A DNA stretch of 64,000 nt. Source: Flavobacterium sp. TAB 87. Lineage in GTDB: Bacteria > Bacteroidota > Bacteroidia > Flavobacteriales > Flavobacteriaceae. Where the stretch lies: assembly GCF_001529295.1 (NCBI RefSeq), contig NZ_LLWK01000038.1:496001-560000 (forward strand), in the 5' to 3' direction. Numbering within the stretch: the stretch's first letter is position 1; every line of letters begins with the position of its first letter. This document shows positions 17,655-27,756 of the stretch, piece by piece. A program made the translations under genes and the position numbers. The notes below the pieces were generated by a model. The model was not told the origin of the DNA. It was given only the letters and a program-made list of their open reading frames with translations, and ran no database searches.

Positions 17655-19103
17655 TTATCCTACTGAACCTTCCAATGAAATTTCTAATAATTTTTGAGCT
17701 TCGACAGCAAATTCCATTGGTAACTTGTTCAATACATCTTTACCAAAACCATTGACAATTAGCGCAATCGCTTTTTCTGTAGGAATACCACGTTGGTTGC
17801 AATAAAAAACTTGATCTTCTCCAATTTTACTTGTCGTTGCTTCGTGTTCTATTTTTGCAGTTGGGTTTTTACTTTCGATGTATGGAAACGTGTGTGCGCC
17901 ACAATTGTTACCCATTAATAAAGAGTCACATTGTGAAAAGTTACGAGCATTTTCGGCTCTTGGACTAATTTGAACCAATCCACGGTAACTGTTTTGTGAT
18001 TTTCCAGCAGAAATACCTTTTGAAATTATGGTCGACTTGGTATTTTTACCCAAGTGAATCATTTTAGTTCCAGTATCGGCTTGTTGGTAATTGTTGGTAA
18101 CAGCAATTGAATAAAATTCTCCTACTGAATTGTCTCCTTTTAAGATACATGAAGGATATTTCCACGTTACTGCAGAACCTGTCTCTACTTGTGTCCAAGA
18201 AATTTTAGCGCTGGTTTCGCACAAACCTCTTTTGGTTACAAAATTATAAACACCACCTTTTCCTTCTTTGTTTCCTGGAAACCAGTTTTGAACGGTAGAG
18301 TATTTAATTTCTGCATTATCCATAGCGATTAGCTCTACTACGGCAGCATGCAATTGATTCTCGTCACGACTTGGTGCAGTACAACCTTCTAGGTAGGACA
18401 CATACGAACCTTCATCGGCGATAAGCAACGTTCTTTCAAACTGACCAGTTCCTGCTTGATTGATACGGAAATAGGTCGACAATTCCATTGGGCAACGAAC
18501 GCCTTTCGGAATGTAACAGAAACTTCCATCAGAGAAAACAGCCGAGTTTAATGCAGCGTAAAAATTGTCTTTTCTCGGGACAACTGTTCCTAAATACTTA
18601 CGCACTAGTTCAGGATGTTCCTTAATAGCTTCAGAAATAGGACAAAATATAATTCCTTTTTCGGCCAACGTTTTCTTAAATGTAGTGGCAACAGAAACAG
18701 AGTCAACTACGATATCCATAGCGACATTATTCATCATTTTTTGCTCATCTACAGAAATTCCTAACTTTTTGTACATTTCTAAAAGTTCAGGATCCACGTC
18801 GTCCAATGTTTTGTTTGGATCTATTGCTTTTGGAGCAGAGTAGTAGGAAATGGCTTGAAAATCTGGTTTTTCATAATGAACATTCGCCCATTCTGGTTCT
18901 ACCATTAGTTCCCAAGCACGAAAAGCTTCAATACGCCAATCGGTCATCCAACTTGGTTCTTCTTTTTTTAAAGAAATGGCACGAACAATATCTTCGTTAA
19001 GACCAATAGGAAACGTGTCTGATTCTATATCAGTATAAAACCCGTATTCGTATTCTTTGGTTTCGAGTTCGACTTTTAAATCGTCTTCAGTGTATTTGCT
19101 CAT
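17655..19103 (-). CDS. sufB: Fe-S cluster assembly protein SufB
   Basis: 482 aa, normal for SufB. The scaffold subunit that receives sulfur from SufE and carries the nascent cluster. Visible: the N-terminal [56 protein letters not shown], the beta-helix with [19 protein letters not shown], and [20 protein letters not shown] followed by [20 protein letters not shown], the typical C-terminal block. Located between sufA and sufC on the same strand. Confidence 0.95.
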   Translation of the reverse strand: MSKYTEDDLKVELETKEYEYGFYTDIESDTFPIGLNEDIVRAISLKKEEPSWMTDWRIEAFRAWELMVEPEWANVHYEKPDFQAISYYSAPKAIDPNKTLDDVDPELLEMYKKLGISVDEQKMMNNVAMDIVVDSVSVATTFKKTLAEKGIIFCPISEAIKEHPELVRKYLGTVVPRKDNFYAALNSAVFSDGSFCYIPKGVRCPMELSTYFRINQAGTGQFERTLLIADEGSYVSYLEGCTAPSRDENQLHAAVVELIAMDNAEIKYSTVQNWFPGNKEGKGGVYNFVTKRGLCETSAKISWTQVETGSAVTWKYPSCILKGDNSVGEFYSIAVTNNYQQADTGTKMIHLGKNTKSTIISKGISAGKSQNSYRGLVQISPRAENARNFSQCDSLLMGNNCGAHTFPYIESKNPTAKIEHEATTSKIGEDQVFYCNQRGIPTEKAIALIVNGFGKDVLNKLPMEFAVEAQKLLEISLEGSVG

Positions 19104-19267
19104 TGTTTTAATTTAAAGATTGAAAAATTTAAAATAATCTCTTAAAAAATTCTAATCATTTATTGAATTCGAGGTTTAGAATTGAAATTCTATCAAGGAA
19201 TTTTGAAATTAATTTACTGACTTAGCTATTCAATAAATCCTTCAAAATGTAACTCTTTTAAATTGTT

Positions 19268-19597
19268 TTAGAGAGAAAAACTTTCTCCGCATCCGCAAGT
19301 TCTGCTTGCATTAGGATTGTTAAAAACAAATCCTTTTCCATTAATTCCGCCAGAATATTCTAAAATAGTTCCAGCAAGATATAAGAAAGATTTTTTTTCG
19401 ACAGCAATTGTTATGTCGTTGTCTACAAATATTTTATCGTCGTCTGCTTTGTTGTGGTCAAATTTTAAATCATAAGACAAACCGGAGCATCCGCCACTTT
19501 TCACACCAACTCTTACGTAGTCTTGTGAGGCATCAAAACCATCATCTTGCATCAGATCAACGATTTTCTTTTTGGCTGTATCAGAAACCTTTATCAT
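19268..19597 (-). CDS. A-type Fe-S carrier, HesB/IscA/SufA family
   Basis: 109 aa from MIKVSDTAKKKIVDLM; codons upstream to 19666 are open but lie over the promoter, so the later start is chosen. The three cluster-binding cysteines are in VGVKSGGCSGLSYDLKFD and the C-terminal NASRTCGCGESFSL (CGCG), as in SufA/IscA. It accepts clusters from SufBCD and delivers them to targets. First gene of the suf series, 164 bases before sufB. Confidence 0.92.
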   Translation of the reverse strand: MIKVSDTAKKKIVDLMQDDGFDASQDYVRVGVKSGGCSGLSYDLKFDHNKADDDKIFVDNDITIAVEKKSFLYLAGTILEYSGGINGKGFVFNNPNASRTCGCGESFSL

Positions 19598-19626
19598 TGT
19601 TGTATTGATTTTGTCTAAATTAACGA

Positions 19627-19634
19627 CAAAGATA
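19627..19634 (-). promoter_or_regulatory. Promoter of the sufA-B-C-D unit
   Basis: Minus-strand TATCTTTG (TAnnTTTG) 30 bases before the A-type carrier ATG. Its position inside the longer open frame argues that translation begins at 19597. Confidence 0.55.
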
Positions 19635-19666
19635 CTATATAAAAATCTTTTACCATAACGGTTCAC

Positions 19667-20006
19667 ATTATTATAACAAATGTTAAAATAGAGAAATGTT
19701 ATTGTAGAAATAGATCTTCAGGTTGTAGTTGTATTTCAAATATTTTAAAGATTTGGAGAAAGAAATGGAATTAACCTCTTGTCTTTATTTACAGAATCGT
19801 TACTTATTTTTTAGTTGAATCTCAATAAATCTAAATTTACTTTTATTCTAATATCGATTCATCATTTGTTTTTTAAGAGGGAACTATTTAAAATAATTCC
19901 GATTCAAATTTCATGAAATGCAACAGAGGTGGGATTTTTTATTATTTGTAATGAAGTTCGTTTATGGAAAGGTTAACTTTGTGTACAATCTTCAAAATAA
20001 ATTCAA
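19667..20006. other. Divergent intergenic region between suf and the MBL-fold gene
   Basis: About 340 bases, AT-rich. TAACTTTG at 19974-19981 fits the -7 motif for the plus-strand MBL gene (26 bases before its ATG). No ORF or structured RNA is evident in the rest. Confidence 0.4.
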
Positions 20007-20864
20007 ATGAAATTATATCCAATAGAAGCAGGTAATTTTAAGTTAGATGGTGGAGCAATGTTTGGCGTAGTTCCAAAAACCTTATGGAGCAAAACCAATC
20101 CTGCCGATTCTAATAATTTAATTGATATTGCTGCGAGATGTTTGTTGATTGAAGATGGTGAAAAACTAATTTTGATTGATACCGGAATGGGCAGTAAACA
20201 ATCGGATAAGTTTTTTGGTTATTATTCGCTTTGGGGCAAGCACTCTTTGGATGCGTCATTGTCAAAATATGGTTTTCACCGTGATGATATAACCGATGTG
20301 TTTATGACTCACTTGCATTTTGATCATTGTGGCGGAAGTGTACAATGGAACGCTGCACGTACAGGCTACGAACCGGCTTTTAAAAATGCGAAATTTTGGA
20401 GTAACGAACAACATTGGAGCTGGGCTACCCAACCCAATCCTCGAGAGAAAGCTTCTTTTTTACCTGAAAATATTTTACCCATGCAAGAAAGTGGTCAATT
20501 AAATTTTATTAAGAGGCCCGTTAGTGACTTCTTGCCACAGTCGGAGCTCGGTTTTGGAATTTTCTTTGCTGATGGCCATACCGAAAAGCAAATGATTCCG
20601 CACATTCAATACAATGATAAAACGATCGTGTTCTGTGCTGACTTACTAGCAACGGCAGGACATATTCCTTTGCCTTATGTTATGGGGTACGATACGCGAC
20701 CATTGTTGACATTAGATGAGAAAGAACATTTTTTAAATGCTGCAGCCAGTAATAATTATTATTTGTTTTTAGAACACGACGCGCACAACGAAATAATAAC
20801 AGTAGAACAAACAGAGAAAGGTGTTCGCTTGAAAGAAGTATTTACGTGCGACGAAGTTTTTTAA
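20007..20864 (+). CDS. MBL-fold metallohydrolase
   Basis: 285 aa. Metallo-beta-lactamase fold: LIDTGMG, the zinc motif THLHFDHCGG (HxHxDH), FADGHTEKQMIPHIQY with a later zinc His, IVFCADLLATAGHIP with the bridging Asp, and the final FLEHDAHNE histidines. No signal peptide, so cytoplasmic. The pattern resembles lactonase/hydrolase-type members (quorum-quenching lactonase-like or related esterases), but the substrate cannot be told. Single gene closed by a strong hairpin. Confidence 0.88.
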   Translation: MKLYPIEAGNFKLDGGAMFGVVPKTLWSKTNPADSNNLIDIAARCLLIEDGEKLILIDTGMGSKQSDKFFGYYSLWGKHSLDASLSKYGFHRDDITDVFMTHLHFDHCGGSVQWNAARTGYEPAFKNAKFWSNEQHWSWATQPNPREKASFLPENILPMQESGQLNFIKRPVSDFLPQSELGFGIFFADGHTEKQMIPHIQYNDKTIVFCADLLATAGHIPLPYVMGYDTRPLLTLDEKEHFLNAAASNNYYLFLEHDAHNEIITVEQTEKGVRLKEVFTCDEVF

Positions 20865-20883
20865 GAAGACATTTCTAGTATTT

Positions 20884-20919
20884 AAAACCCCATTTTCAGA
20901 TAGTTGAAAATGGGGTTTT
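20884..20919 (+). terminator. Terminator after the MBL-fold gene
   Basis: 15-bp perfect stem AAAACCCCATTTTCA / TGAAAATGGGGTTTT with a 6-base loop, followed by TGG and more T. Confidence 0.85.
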
Positions 20920-21087
20920 TGGTTTTGAGCCCTTTGCATGCTGAATGGGATGCTGAATTTAAGTTACTTGCATTTGTTAAATTTTAACATTTAGTTAACC
21001 AGAGATCATATCGTACTGAAAACATGATGGTCATAGTTTTTTTTTTACTTAAAAACCAAATAACGTGCGCTTTGCATGGGTTAGTGC

Positions 21088-21117
21088 TTGTTTTTCCAAA
21101 TTATTTTAATACGTTTG
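21088..21117 (+). promoter_or_regulatory. Promoter of the 21144 gene pair
   Basis: TTG at 21088-21090, a 19-base spacer and TACGTTTG at 21110-21117: a full match to the Bacteroidota promoter pattern. It lies downstream of an in-frame ATG at 21024, which rules that ATG out as the real start. Confidence 0.65.
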
Positions 21118-21143
21118 CACCTCATTTTATTAAACCTAAACCT

Positions 21144-22280
21144 ATGAAAAAAATCTTTATTTTAACATTTTTTATTTCTTTTCTGAGCGCACAAGGGCAG
21201 AAAGTAGATCTTGATCACTTTTATTTTAAGGTCAATTATCAAGTGCTTCCAAAAGAGCCAGTTCCTTTTGATAAACGAACTTTTTCTTCGCGCGTAAAGC
21301 TTGGTGGAACTTTACAAACGTATGTAAATAGAGAAGATCTAAACGAAAAAATAAATATTGCAGGTTGGAAAAAAGTCGATGAAAATGGGACCGTTGATAT
21401 TGAACTTAATTTAGAAGATTTTGTCGAAAAAGGAGCAAGCGCACAAACTAGGGTAGAAGAAACTAAGGATAAAGAAGGCAGAGTTACTAGTAGAAAAGAA
21501 TATTATTATGTTCTTGCAAAATATGCTACGAGAGGTTATGCTAAAGTAAAAGGTCCAATAACTCCAATAGCACTGACAGAGAAAGAAATTGAAGCGGAAA
21601 AAGCAAAGCAAGCAGCGGTATCAACAAATAGGTTTTTGAAAAATGCAGTGGTAAAAAAAGATACGCTACCATCTAATGAAGGATTTTATATCGCTTTTAA
21701 TGGTGATGTCGAATACAAGTCTAAGGAATATCAGGATGCTACTACTCCAATGAAGGATTTTTATTTAAATAGAAATGCAATACGTGATAAAACACTTAGA
21801 AGTTTTGCAGATAACTCTTTAAATCAGTTTCAAAATACTATAAACTATACGTATGGATATAAACCAAAGTCAGACAGCGAGATTCTTTGGATCTTAGATG
21901 CAAAAAGTGACGAAGGTGATGCGCAAATAGAGGCGATAAAAGCAGTTCGAAATTTATTTGAAACCATGAAAGCAGATGAACCGATAGATGATTTAAAAGC
22001 GAACATGCAACCTTTAATTGAATATTTTGATTCGTTAAAAGTTAAATATAACGGAGATAATAAACCATCGCGCAAAATGAGATACTCTGCTTATTTTAAT
22101 TTAGCAGTGATCTACTTGATGTTGGATGAGCCAGATAAATCTATCGTTGAAGCAGAAAATTTAATTAAAAACGATTACGACAAATCAGACGGGAAAGCAA
22201 TTATTATAAAGGCGAATGATTTAATTAAAAGCTTCAAGCGAGCACAAACAAATACTACACATAATAAACCATTTAATTAA
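21144..22280 (+). CDS. Exported protein of unknown function, C-terminal TPR-like helices
   Basis: 378 aa from MKKIFILTFFISFLSAQGQK, whose first 19 residues are a signal peptide. The upstream open frame (to 21024) lies across the promoter and is excluded. The middle is beta-rich (YFKVNYQVLPKEP, TVDIELNLEDFVE); the C-terminal third is helical, with KMRYSAYFNLAVIYLMLDEPDKS resembling a TPR helix pair. No enzyme motif seen. The next gene starts 8 bases later and has the same overall plan, so the pair is one operon, perhaps an old duplication. Confidence 0.75.
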   Translation: MKKIFILTFFISFLSAQGQKVDLDHFYFKVNYQVLPKEPVPFDKRTFSSRVKLGGTLQTYVNREDLNEKINIAGWKKVDENGTVDIELNLEDFVEKGASAQTRVEETKDKEGRVTSRKEYYYVLAKYATRGYAKVKGPITPIALTEKEIEAEKAKQAAVSTNRFLKNAVVKKDTLPSNEGFYIAFNGDVEYKSKEYQDATTPMKDFYLNRNAIRDKTLRSFADNSLNQFQNTINYTYGYKPKSDSEILWILDAKSDEGDAQIEAIKAVRNLFETMKADEPIDDLKANMQPLIEYFDSLKVKYNGDNKPSRKMRYSAYFNLAVIYLMLDEPDKSIVEAENLIKNDYDKSDGKAIIIKANDLIKSFKRAQTNTTHNKPFN

Positions 22281-22287
22281 TTAACAC

Positions 22288-23892
22288 ATGAGAAAAATTA
22301 CCAAAATACTTTTACTGTTACTGCTTACAAGTCTTAATCACGTTGTTTTTGCACAGAGTGAGGTTGACGAAACAAGATTAAATTTAAGAGGTCCAATACC
22401 TCCAATTGATACCCAATACGGAAAATATAAAACATACGAGATAATCTTAGACCTGTCTCCAGGTTTAGAAAGTAGTATGAATTTTAGAAAAATACCTTTC
22501 TCAATAGACAAATTTTATTCTAAGTTTAATATTTCGGGACTTAAAAAAGTAACTGAAGGGGAGTTTAAGGTAAAGTATAATCTGACGCGTTATGAGTCAG
22601 TACACGATGAAGATTACGTTCAAACCTATTTTCAAAAAGCTCCTGCTTTTTACATTGGCTTAGAGTCTAATTTAGAAATATTAGACAAAACAGGAAAGTT
22701 GATCTATAAAAGATACACCACTCCTAAAGTAAATATGTACGTGGTCAATCCGACGGATACGTACGAAGCTTTGGCGTATAAAATTTTAACAGATAACTTT
22801 TATTCAATGATTGAAGAGTTTGAAGGATTCTATTTATATGGGCCAAAAATTACTGGACTGCGTTATTTTGACATTGAAAAGAAGAAAAAATCAAAGTCTA
22901 GTTTCAATGCAGAAGAATACAATCAATCGGTTCAAGTTTTGCCAACGTTAGTAGATGTAGATAGAGAGGATTGGCCAACTCTTTTTGGAGAAGCTCAAAA
23001 ATACTGGGAAGAATTTTTAACTTTTGAAGATAAAAGTGATGAAGATTTAGCTAAGAAAGTAAGATTTAGTTCTAACTACAATTTAGCGGCGACCTATATT
23101 CTTACAGGTCAAGTAGATCAAGCTTCGAAGTATTTTGAGGGAGTAAAAGAAAACGAGAAAAGCTTTTTAGGTATAAGAACTAACTATCCTTTTTTGAAGC
23201 AAGTGGTTACCGATATTGATAATTATAAAAAAGTTACAGAAAAAGCATCTACTATAGAAGCTATTCAAGAAGAACCCGTTTTAGCATCTTATAAAAAAGC
23301 GCCTACTGCATTTAGATGGGCAGAATTTGAAGGAGAAGTGTTAGATCAAGATGGTAAAGTGTTCAAAGGTAAAGTTAGAATTTTTAGTGATTATCCTGAA
23401 ATGATAGATTACAGAACTGTAGAAACAGTATCAGGTTTAAGATCGATGATGGATGGAATTGGTTCAGAGAAAAGTGGCGTTAGAATCTTTATTGAAGGAC
23501 AGAAAAAACCGGAAAGAACGAACTTGAAAAGAGTAGTTAATATGAAAGACAATGAAGGTAGAATTTACATTGTTGGTAAAACAGGTAAAGGAATTGGTCT
23601 TACGAATGGCGTGAGTTCAAAAAGATATTCATTGTTTGAAGAAATTAAGAACGGATCTAAGATTTCCTTGTTTCACGAATTTTTTCCTCAAGATGATTAC
23701 GTATTGAAGAAACATACTGAAGATAATTTTTTCAGTCCATCAGTGCTAATTGGAAGAAAAAATGATTTGAGAGAATATTTTGCAGACTGTCCTAAAATGA
23801 TCGAAAATATCAATAAAGGAAATTACGATTTCGAAAACAAAGAAACCTACGTAAAATTGTTTGATGATTATTCAAAACTTTGTGGTAACTAG
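22288..23892 (+). CDS. Exported protein of unknown function, partner of the preceding gene
   Basis: 534 aa with a signal peptide (residues 1-22, HVVFAQ). Early part is beta-rich (YKTYEIILDLSPGLES, FYSKFNISGLKKV, KVKYNLTRYES); at ~250-285 KVRFSSNYNLAATYILTGQVDQA mirrors the TPR-like segment of the neighbouring 378-aa protein, and both proteins share GPI(T/P)P-type stretches. The last ~200 residues (WAEFEGEVLDQDGKVFKGKV onward) form an extra beta-rich region missing from the neighbour. Family not recognised; probably periplasmic or surface. Confidence 0.75.
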   Translation: MRKITKILLLLLLTSLNHVVFAQSEVDETRLNLRGPIPPIDTQYGKYKTYEIILDLSPGLESSMNFRKIPFSIDKFYSKFNISGLKKVTEGEFKVKYNLTRYESVHDEDYVQTYFQKAPAFYIGLESNLEILDKTGKLIYKRYTTPKVNMYVVNPTDTYEALAYKILTDNFYSMIEEFEGFYLYGPKITGLRYFDIEKKKKSKSSFNAEEYNQSVQVLPTLVDVDREDWPTLFGEAQKYWEEFLTFEDKSDEDLAKKVRFSSNYNLAATYILTGQVDQASKYFEGVKENEKSFLGIRTNYPFLKQVVTDIDNYKKVTEKASTIEAIQEEPVLASYKKAPTAFRWAEFEGEVLDQDGKVFKGKVRIFSDYPEMIDYRTVETVSGLRSMMDGIGSEKSGVRIFIEGQKKPERTNLKRVVNMKDNEGRIYIVGKTGKGIGLTNGVSSKRYSLFEEIKNGSKISLFHEFFPQDDYVLKKHTEDNFFSPSVLIGRKNDLREYFADCPKMIENINKGNYDFENKETYVKLFDDYSKLCGN

Positions 23893-24196
23893 AATTTTTA
23901 TTTTTATTAGATTTATAAAAGAGCCGTCACCGCAAGTGGCGGCTCTTTCATATGAACCAATTTCTATTTAAATGTCTGTGTTGCAAACTGCAATTAATCA
24001 CTATAGTTGTAGTGGCTAAGCAAAAAGCTTTTTTGTCATTGTCGATCTTTAGTGCACCGTAATGAAAGCTTCTTCGGTTCGTAGTGTTACAGTTAAACAA
24101 CAATTAAAAAATCATAACAGCCTGTTAACTGTTAGTTTTTTGTAACAAAAAATCATAAATTCGTCTAATATTCCAAAATGTTTTAAAATTCTATTT
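23893..24196. other. Intergenic region with a terminator
   Basis: Holds a terminator at 23918-23948 (AAAGAGCCGTCAC / GTGGCGGCTCTTT, one wobble pair). The remaining ~250 bases show no ORF; no convincing promoter for the subtilase gene was found apart from a weak TAAATTCG at 24156-24163. Confidence 0.6.
23918..23948 (+). terminator. Terminator after the 22288 gene
   Basis: 13-bp stem with one T-G wobble and a 5-base loop CGCAA, ending in TTT, 26 bases after the stop. Confidence 0.75.
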
Positions 24197-25819
24197 ATGT
24201 ATACTATTAAACCCATTGTTGTATCTGCTTTTGCGATGTTAGTCTTAGCAGGTTGTGGTGCCGGAAAACAGGCGTCAAAAACAAACACACCAATTGCTGA
24301 AACAGCTCCAGTAGTACTGGTAAAAAAAGCACCCATTGCAGATAATGATTTAAAGCGATGGAGTCATTTAGATTTGATAAAAGATACCATTCCTGGTATG
24401 AGCGTTGATAAAGCGTACGCAGAAGTATTAAAAGATAAAAAAGGAGTCAAGGTAATCGTGGGTATTGTAGATTCGGGGGTAGATATTGAGCACGAAGATC
24501 TAAAAGATATGATTTGGATCAACGTAAACGAGATTCCAAATAACGGGATCGATGACGATAATAATGGGTACATCGATGACATGTACGGATGGAACTTTTT
24601 AGGTGATGCTGTGGATGAGAATCTAGAAATGACCCGCATTGTTAAAAAAGGGGATGACGGTTCTCAACAATATAAAGATGCCTTGGCTGCGTATAACGCA
24701 AAATATGAGAAAACGCTGGAAGACAAACAGCAGGTTGATTTCTTATTAGAAGTACATAAAACAATAAAAGACGCTTTGAAGAAAAAGGTCTATACATTGG
24801 AAGATTTAAATACGATTACTTCTGCAGACCCTAAAGTGATGCAAAGTAAAGCGATAATGACTCAGATTTTAACGAATTCAGGACCAACATTCAATCCAGA
24901 ATCGGAATTAGAAGATTACCGCGAATCAGTTTATAATCAGTTGAACTTTAATCTGAACAAAAATTTTGACGGAAGAAAAATTGTTGGTGATAATCCCGAA
25001 GACATTACTGATACCAAATACGGTAATAATATCGTTTTTGGACCAGACAAAGAAAAAGCGTTGCACGGAACGCACGTTGCGGGAATCATTGCGCAAGTAC
25101 GCAACAATAATTTAGGTGGCGATGGTGTCGCGAATCATGTTGAAATTTTAACAGTTCGTGCTGTGCCAGACGGGGATGAGTATGATAAAGACATTGCGTT
25201 AGCTATTCGTTATGCTGTTGACAACGGAGCCAAAGTAATTAACGGAAGTTTTGGAAAAGGATTTTCTCCGCACAAGCAATGGGTGTATGATGCTATAAAA
25301 TATGCAGCGAAAAAAGACGTATTAATTGTTCATGCCGCTGGAAACGACGGAAATAACATTGATCTTACGGAGAACATTAATTATCCTAATGATGCAGAAG
25401 ACAACATTAAGGAATTTTCAGATAATGTATTGACAATCGGCGCAATAAACAAAGTATATGGCGAATCGGTAATTGCACCGTTCTCTAATTACGGGACGTT
25501 AAATGTAGATGTATATGCCCCAGGACAAGAAATTTATGCAACGGTACCAAACAACAAATACAAGTATTTGCAAGGAACTTCAATGGCATCTCCAAATGCT
25601 GCGGGAGTTGCAACTTTAATTCGTTCGTATTATCCAAGTTTAACGGCTTCGCAAGTAAAACACATTTTAATGGATTCTGGAATTTTGCTTCCAGCAATGG
25701 TTAAAATTGGTGAAGATTCAAATGCTGAAGCGCAATCGGTTAATATGACATCAAAATCACGTAAAATGGTTAATGCTTACAATGCGTTAATCATGGCAGA
25801 AAAAATGTCAAAAAACTAA
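24197..25819 (+). CDS. S8 family (subtilisin-like) serine protease, lipoprotein
   Basis: 540 aa. Lipobox LVLAGCGAG (Cys16) marks a lipoprotein. The catalytic triad is visible: Asp92 in VGIVDSGVDIEHEDL, His290 in LHGTHVAGIIAQ and Ser462 in GTSMASPNAAGVATL; the oxyanion Asn lies in HAAGNDGNN. The gap of almost 200 residues between Asp and His, with a helical insert (residues ~155-260), is larger than in subtilisin but usual in Bacteroidota members. DDNNGYIDDMYGWNF is a calcium-site-like loop. Probably outer-membrane bound. Confidence 0.93.
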   Translation: MYTIKPIVVSAFAMLVLAGCGAGKQASKTNTPIAETAPVVLVKKAPIADNDLKRWSHLDLIKDTIPGMSVDKAYAEVLKDKKGVKVIVGIVDSGVDIEHEDLKDMIWINVNEIPNNGIDDDNNGYIDDMYGWNFLGDAVDENLEMTRIVKKGDDGSQQYKDALAAYNAKYEKTLEDKQQVDFLLEVHKTIKDALKKKVYTLEDLNTITSADPKVMQSKAIMTQILTNSGPTFNPESELEDYRESVYNQLNFNLNKNFDGRKIVGDNPEDITDTKYGNNIVFGPDKEKALHGTHVAGIIAQVRNNNLGGDGVANHVEILTVRAVPDGDEYDKDIALAIRYAVDNGAKVINGSFGKGFSPHKQWVYDAIKYAAKKDVLIVHAAGNDGNNIDLTENINYPNDAEDNIKEFSDNVLTIGAINKVYGESVIAPFSNYGTLNVDVYAPGQEIYATVPNNKYKYLQGTSMASPNAAGVATLIRSYYPSLTASQVKHILMDSGILLPAMVKIGEDSNAEAQSVNMTSKSRKMVNAYNALIMAEKMSKN

Positions 25820-25840
25820 ATTTTATTTATTTTAAATCCG

Positions 25841-25864
25841 ACGGAAGGACGAAAATCCTTCCGT
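25841..25864 (+). terminator. Terminator after the S8 protease gene
   Basis: ACGGAAGGA / TCCTTCCGT stem with a 6-base loop, followed by TTTTTT, just before the M1 peptidase gene. Confidence 0.8.
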
Positions 25865-25881
25865 TTTTTATTTATATAACA

Positions 25882-27756
25882 ATGCGAAAAATATTATTAC
25901 TTACTTTTTTTAGTCTTGGTTTTGGTGCAGTGCAGGCACAAGGTTCAGGCTATTGGCAGCAGCAGGCTGACTACAAAATGGATGTTGCTGTAGATGCTAA
26001 AAACTTTCAGTTCAAAGGAACACAACAATTGGTATACACTAATAATTCATCGGATACTTTGAAGAAAGTGTATTATCATTTATTCTTAAATGCATTTCAA
26101 CCCGGAAGTGAGATGGATGCAAGGCTGCACAGCATTAAAGATCCTGACGGAAGGATGGTAAAAAAAATTAAAGTAGATGGCAAAGAAAGCAAGCAAAGCC
26201 GAATTGAAACGTTGAAACCTAATGAGATTGGATTTTTAAAAATAGCTAATTTTAAGCAAGATGGAGCCACAGCTAAAACCAATATTGTTGGAACTATTAT
26301 GGAGGTTACGTTAGAGAAACCAATTCTTCCAAATTCTAAGTCTACGTTTACTTTAAATTTTGACGGACAAATTCCTGTTCAAATTCGCAGAACTGGACGC
26401 AATAGTACCGAGGCGATTGAATTGTCTATGTCGCAATGGTATCCAAAATTAGCAGAATTTGATTTTGAAGGATGGCATGCTGACCCCTATATTGCTAGAG
26501 AGTTTCACGGAGTTTGGGGCAATTTTGATGTAAAAATTACTATAGATAAAGAATATACAATTGGCGGGACAGGCTACTTGCAAAATCCAAATGAAATTGG
26601 GCACGGGTATCAGGATACTGGTGTAACGGTTTCACACCCTAAAAAAATGAAAACGTTGACTTGGCATTTTATTGCGCCAAACGTACATGATTTTGCATGG
26701 GCGGCCGATAAAAATTATGCACACGATATTGTAAAAGGTCCGCACGATGTTGATTTGCATTTTTTATATAAAAATGATCCAAAAACTGCAGAAAAGTGGA
26801 AAAAGTTACCAGCTTACATGGTTAAAGTAATGGATTTCTTCAATCAAAAAGTAGGTCTTTATCCGTATAAGCAATATTCTTTTATTCAAGGTGGGGATGG
26901 CGGAATGGAATATGCGATGTGTACGTTAATGTTAGGAAGTGGAACTTTAGAAGGGATTTTAGGAACTGCTACGCATGAACTGGGGCATTCTTGGTTTCAG
27001 CATGTTTTGGCATCAAACGAATCAAAACATCCATGGATGGACGAGGGTTTTACCACTTACGTGGAAGACATGGCTATGAATGAACTAGTGGTAGAGAAAG
27101 CTGCCAATCCTTTCGAAGGAAATTACCGCGCTTATTACAATTTGGTAAATTCAGGTAAGGAGCAACCGCAAAGTACGCATGGAGATCGTTACAATGAAAA
27201 TCGTCCGTATAGCACCGCATCGTATGTAAAAGGAAGTATCTTTTTGTCTCAATTAGAGTATGTGATCGGAAAGGAAAACGTAAATGCAACCTTAAAGAGA
27301 TATTACAATGACTTTAAATTCAAGCATCCAACGCCAAACGATATCAAAAGAACGGCTGAACGTGTTTCTGGAGCTGAATTAGACTGGTATTTGACCGACT
27401 GGACTCAAACCACGAACACGATTGATTATGGTATTAAATCGGTGGATATGGACGGAAAATCGGTCAACATCAAGTTAGAGCGTATTGGACTAATGCCAAT
27501 GCCTATAGATATTTTGGTTGAATATGCAGATGGCACTTCTGAAAGTTTTTATATCCCGTTGCGAATGATGCATTTCGTTAAAGAAAATCAGAGTCCTCAA
27601 ATAAAGAGAACCGTTTTAGGAGATTGGGCTTGGGCAATGTCAAACTATGAGTTCCGTATCGCTAAAGATAAGAACAGCATCAAAAAGATTACAATTGATC
27701 CAAGCGGATTAATGGCAGATGTTAAACAGGCTGATAATGTTTACGAGGTAAAGTAA
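25882..27756 (+). CDS. M1 family metallopeptidase (aminopeptidase)
   Basis: 624 aa with a signal peptide (FGAVQAQG, cleavage near residue 19). Gluzincin site: HELGH at 365-369 and Glu388 in WMDEGFTTYVE, the HExxH-18-E spacing of M1 enzymes. GGDGGMEYAMCTLML replaces the canonical GAMEN exopeptidase motif, a form common in Bacteroidota M1 proteins. An N-terminal beta domain (residues ~25-260) precedes the catalytic one, and no ERAP-type C-terminal helical domain is present. Likely digests peptides in the periplasm or outside, along with the upstream S8 protease. Confidence 0.92.
   Translation: MRKILLLTFFSLGFGAVQAQGSGYWQQQADYKMDVAVDAKNFQFKGTQQLVYTNNSSDTLKKVYYHLFLNAFQPGSEMDARLHSIKDPDGRMVKKIKVDGKESKQSRIETLKPNEIGFLKIANFKQDGATAKTNIVGTIMEVTLEKPILPNSKSTFTLNFDGQIPVQIRRTGRNSTEAIELSMSQWYPKLAEFDFEGWHADPYIAREFHGVWGNFDVKITIDKEYTIGGTGYLQNPNEIGHGYQDTGVTVSHPKKMKTLTWHFIAPNVHDFAWAADKNYAHDIVKGPHDVDLHFLYKNDPKTAEKWKKLPAYMVKVMDFFNQKVGLYPYKQYSFIQGGDGGMEYAMCTLMLGSGTLEGILGTATHELGHSWFQHVLASNESKHPWMDEGFTTYVEDMAMNELVVEKAANPFEGNYRAYYNLVNSGKEQPQSTHGDRYNENRPYSTASYVKGSIFLSQLEYVIGKENVNATLKRYYNDFKFKHPTPNDIKRTAERVSGAELDWYLTDWTQTTNTIDYGIKSVDMDGKSVNIKLERIGLMPMPIDILVEYADGTSESFYIPLRMMHFVKENQSPQIKRTVLGDWAWAMSNYEFRIAKDKNSIKKITIDPSGLMADVKQADNVYEVK

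Noticed and set aside
21024..21143. N-terminal extension of the 21144 protein from an ATG at 21024
   Set aside because: A full-consensus promoter lies inside the extension, and the ATG at 21144 starts a perfect signal peptide.
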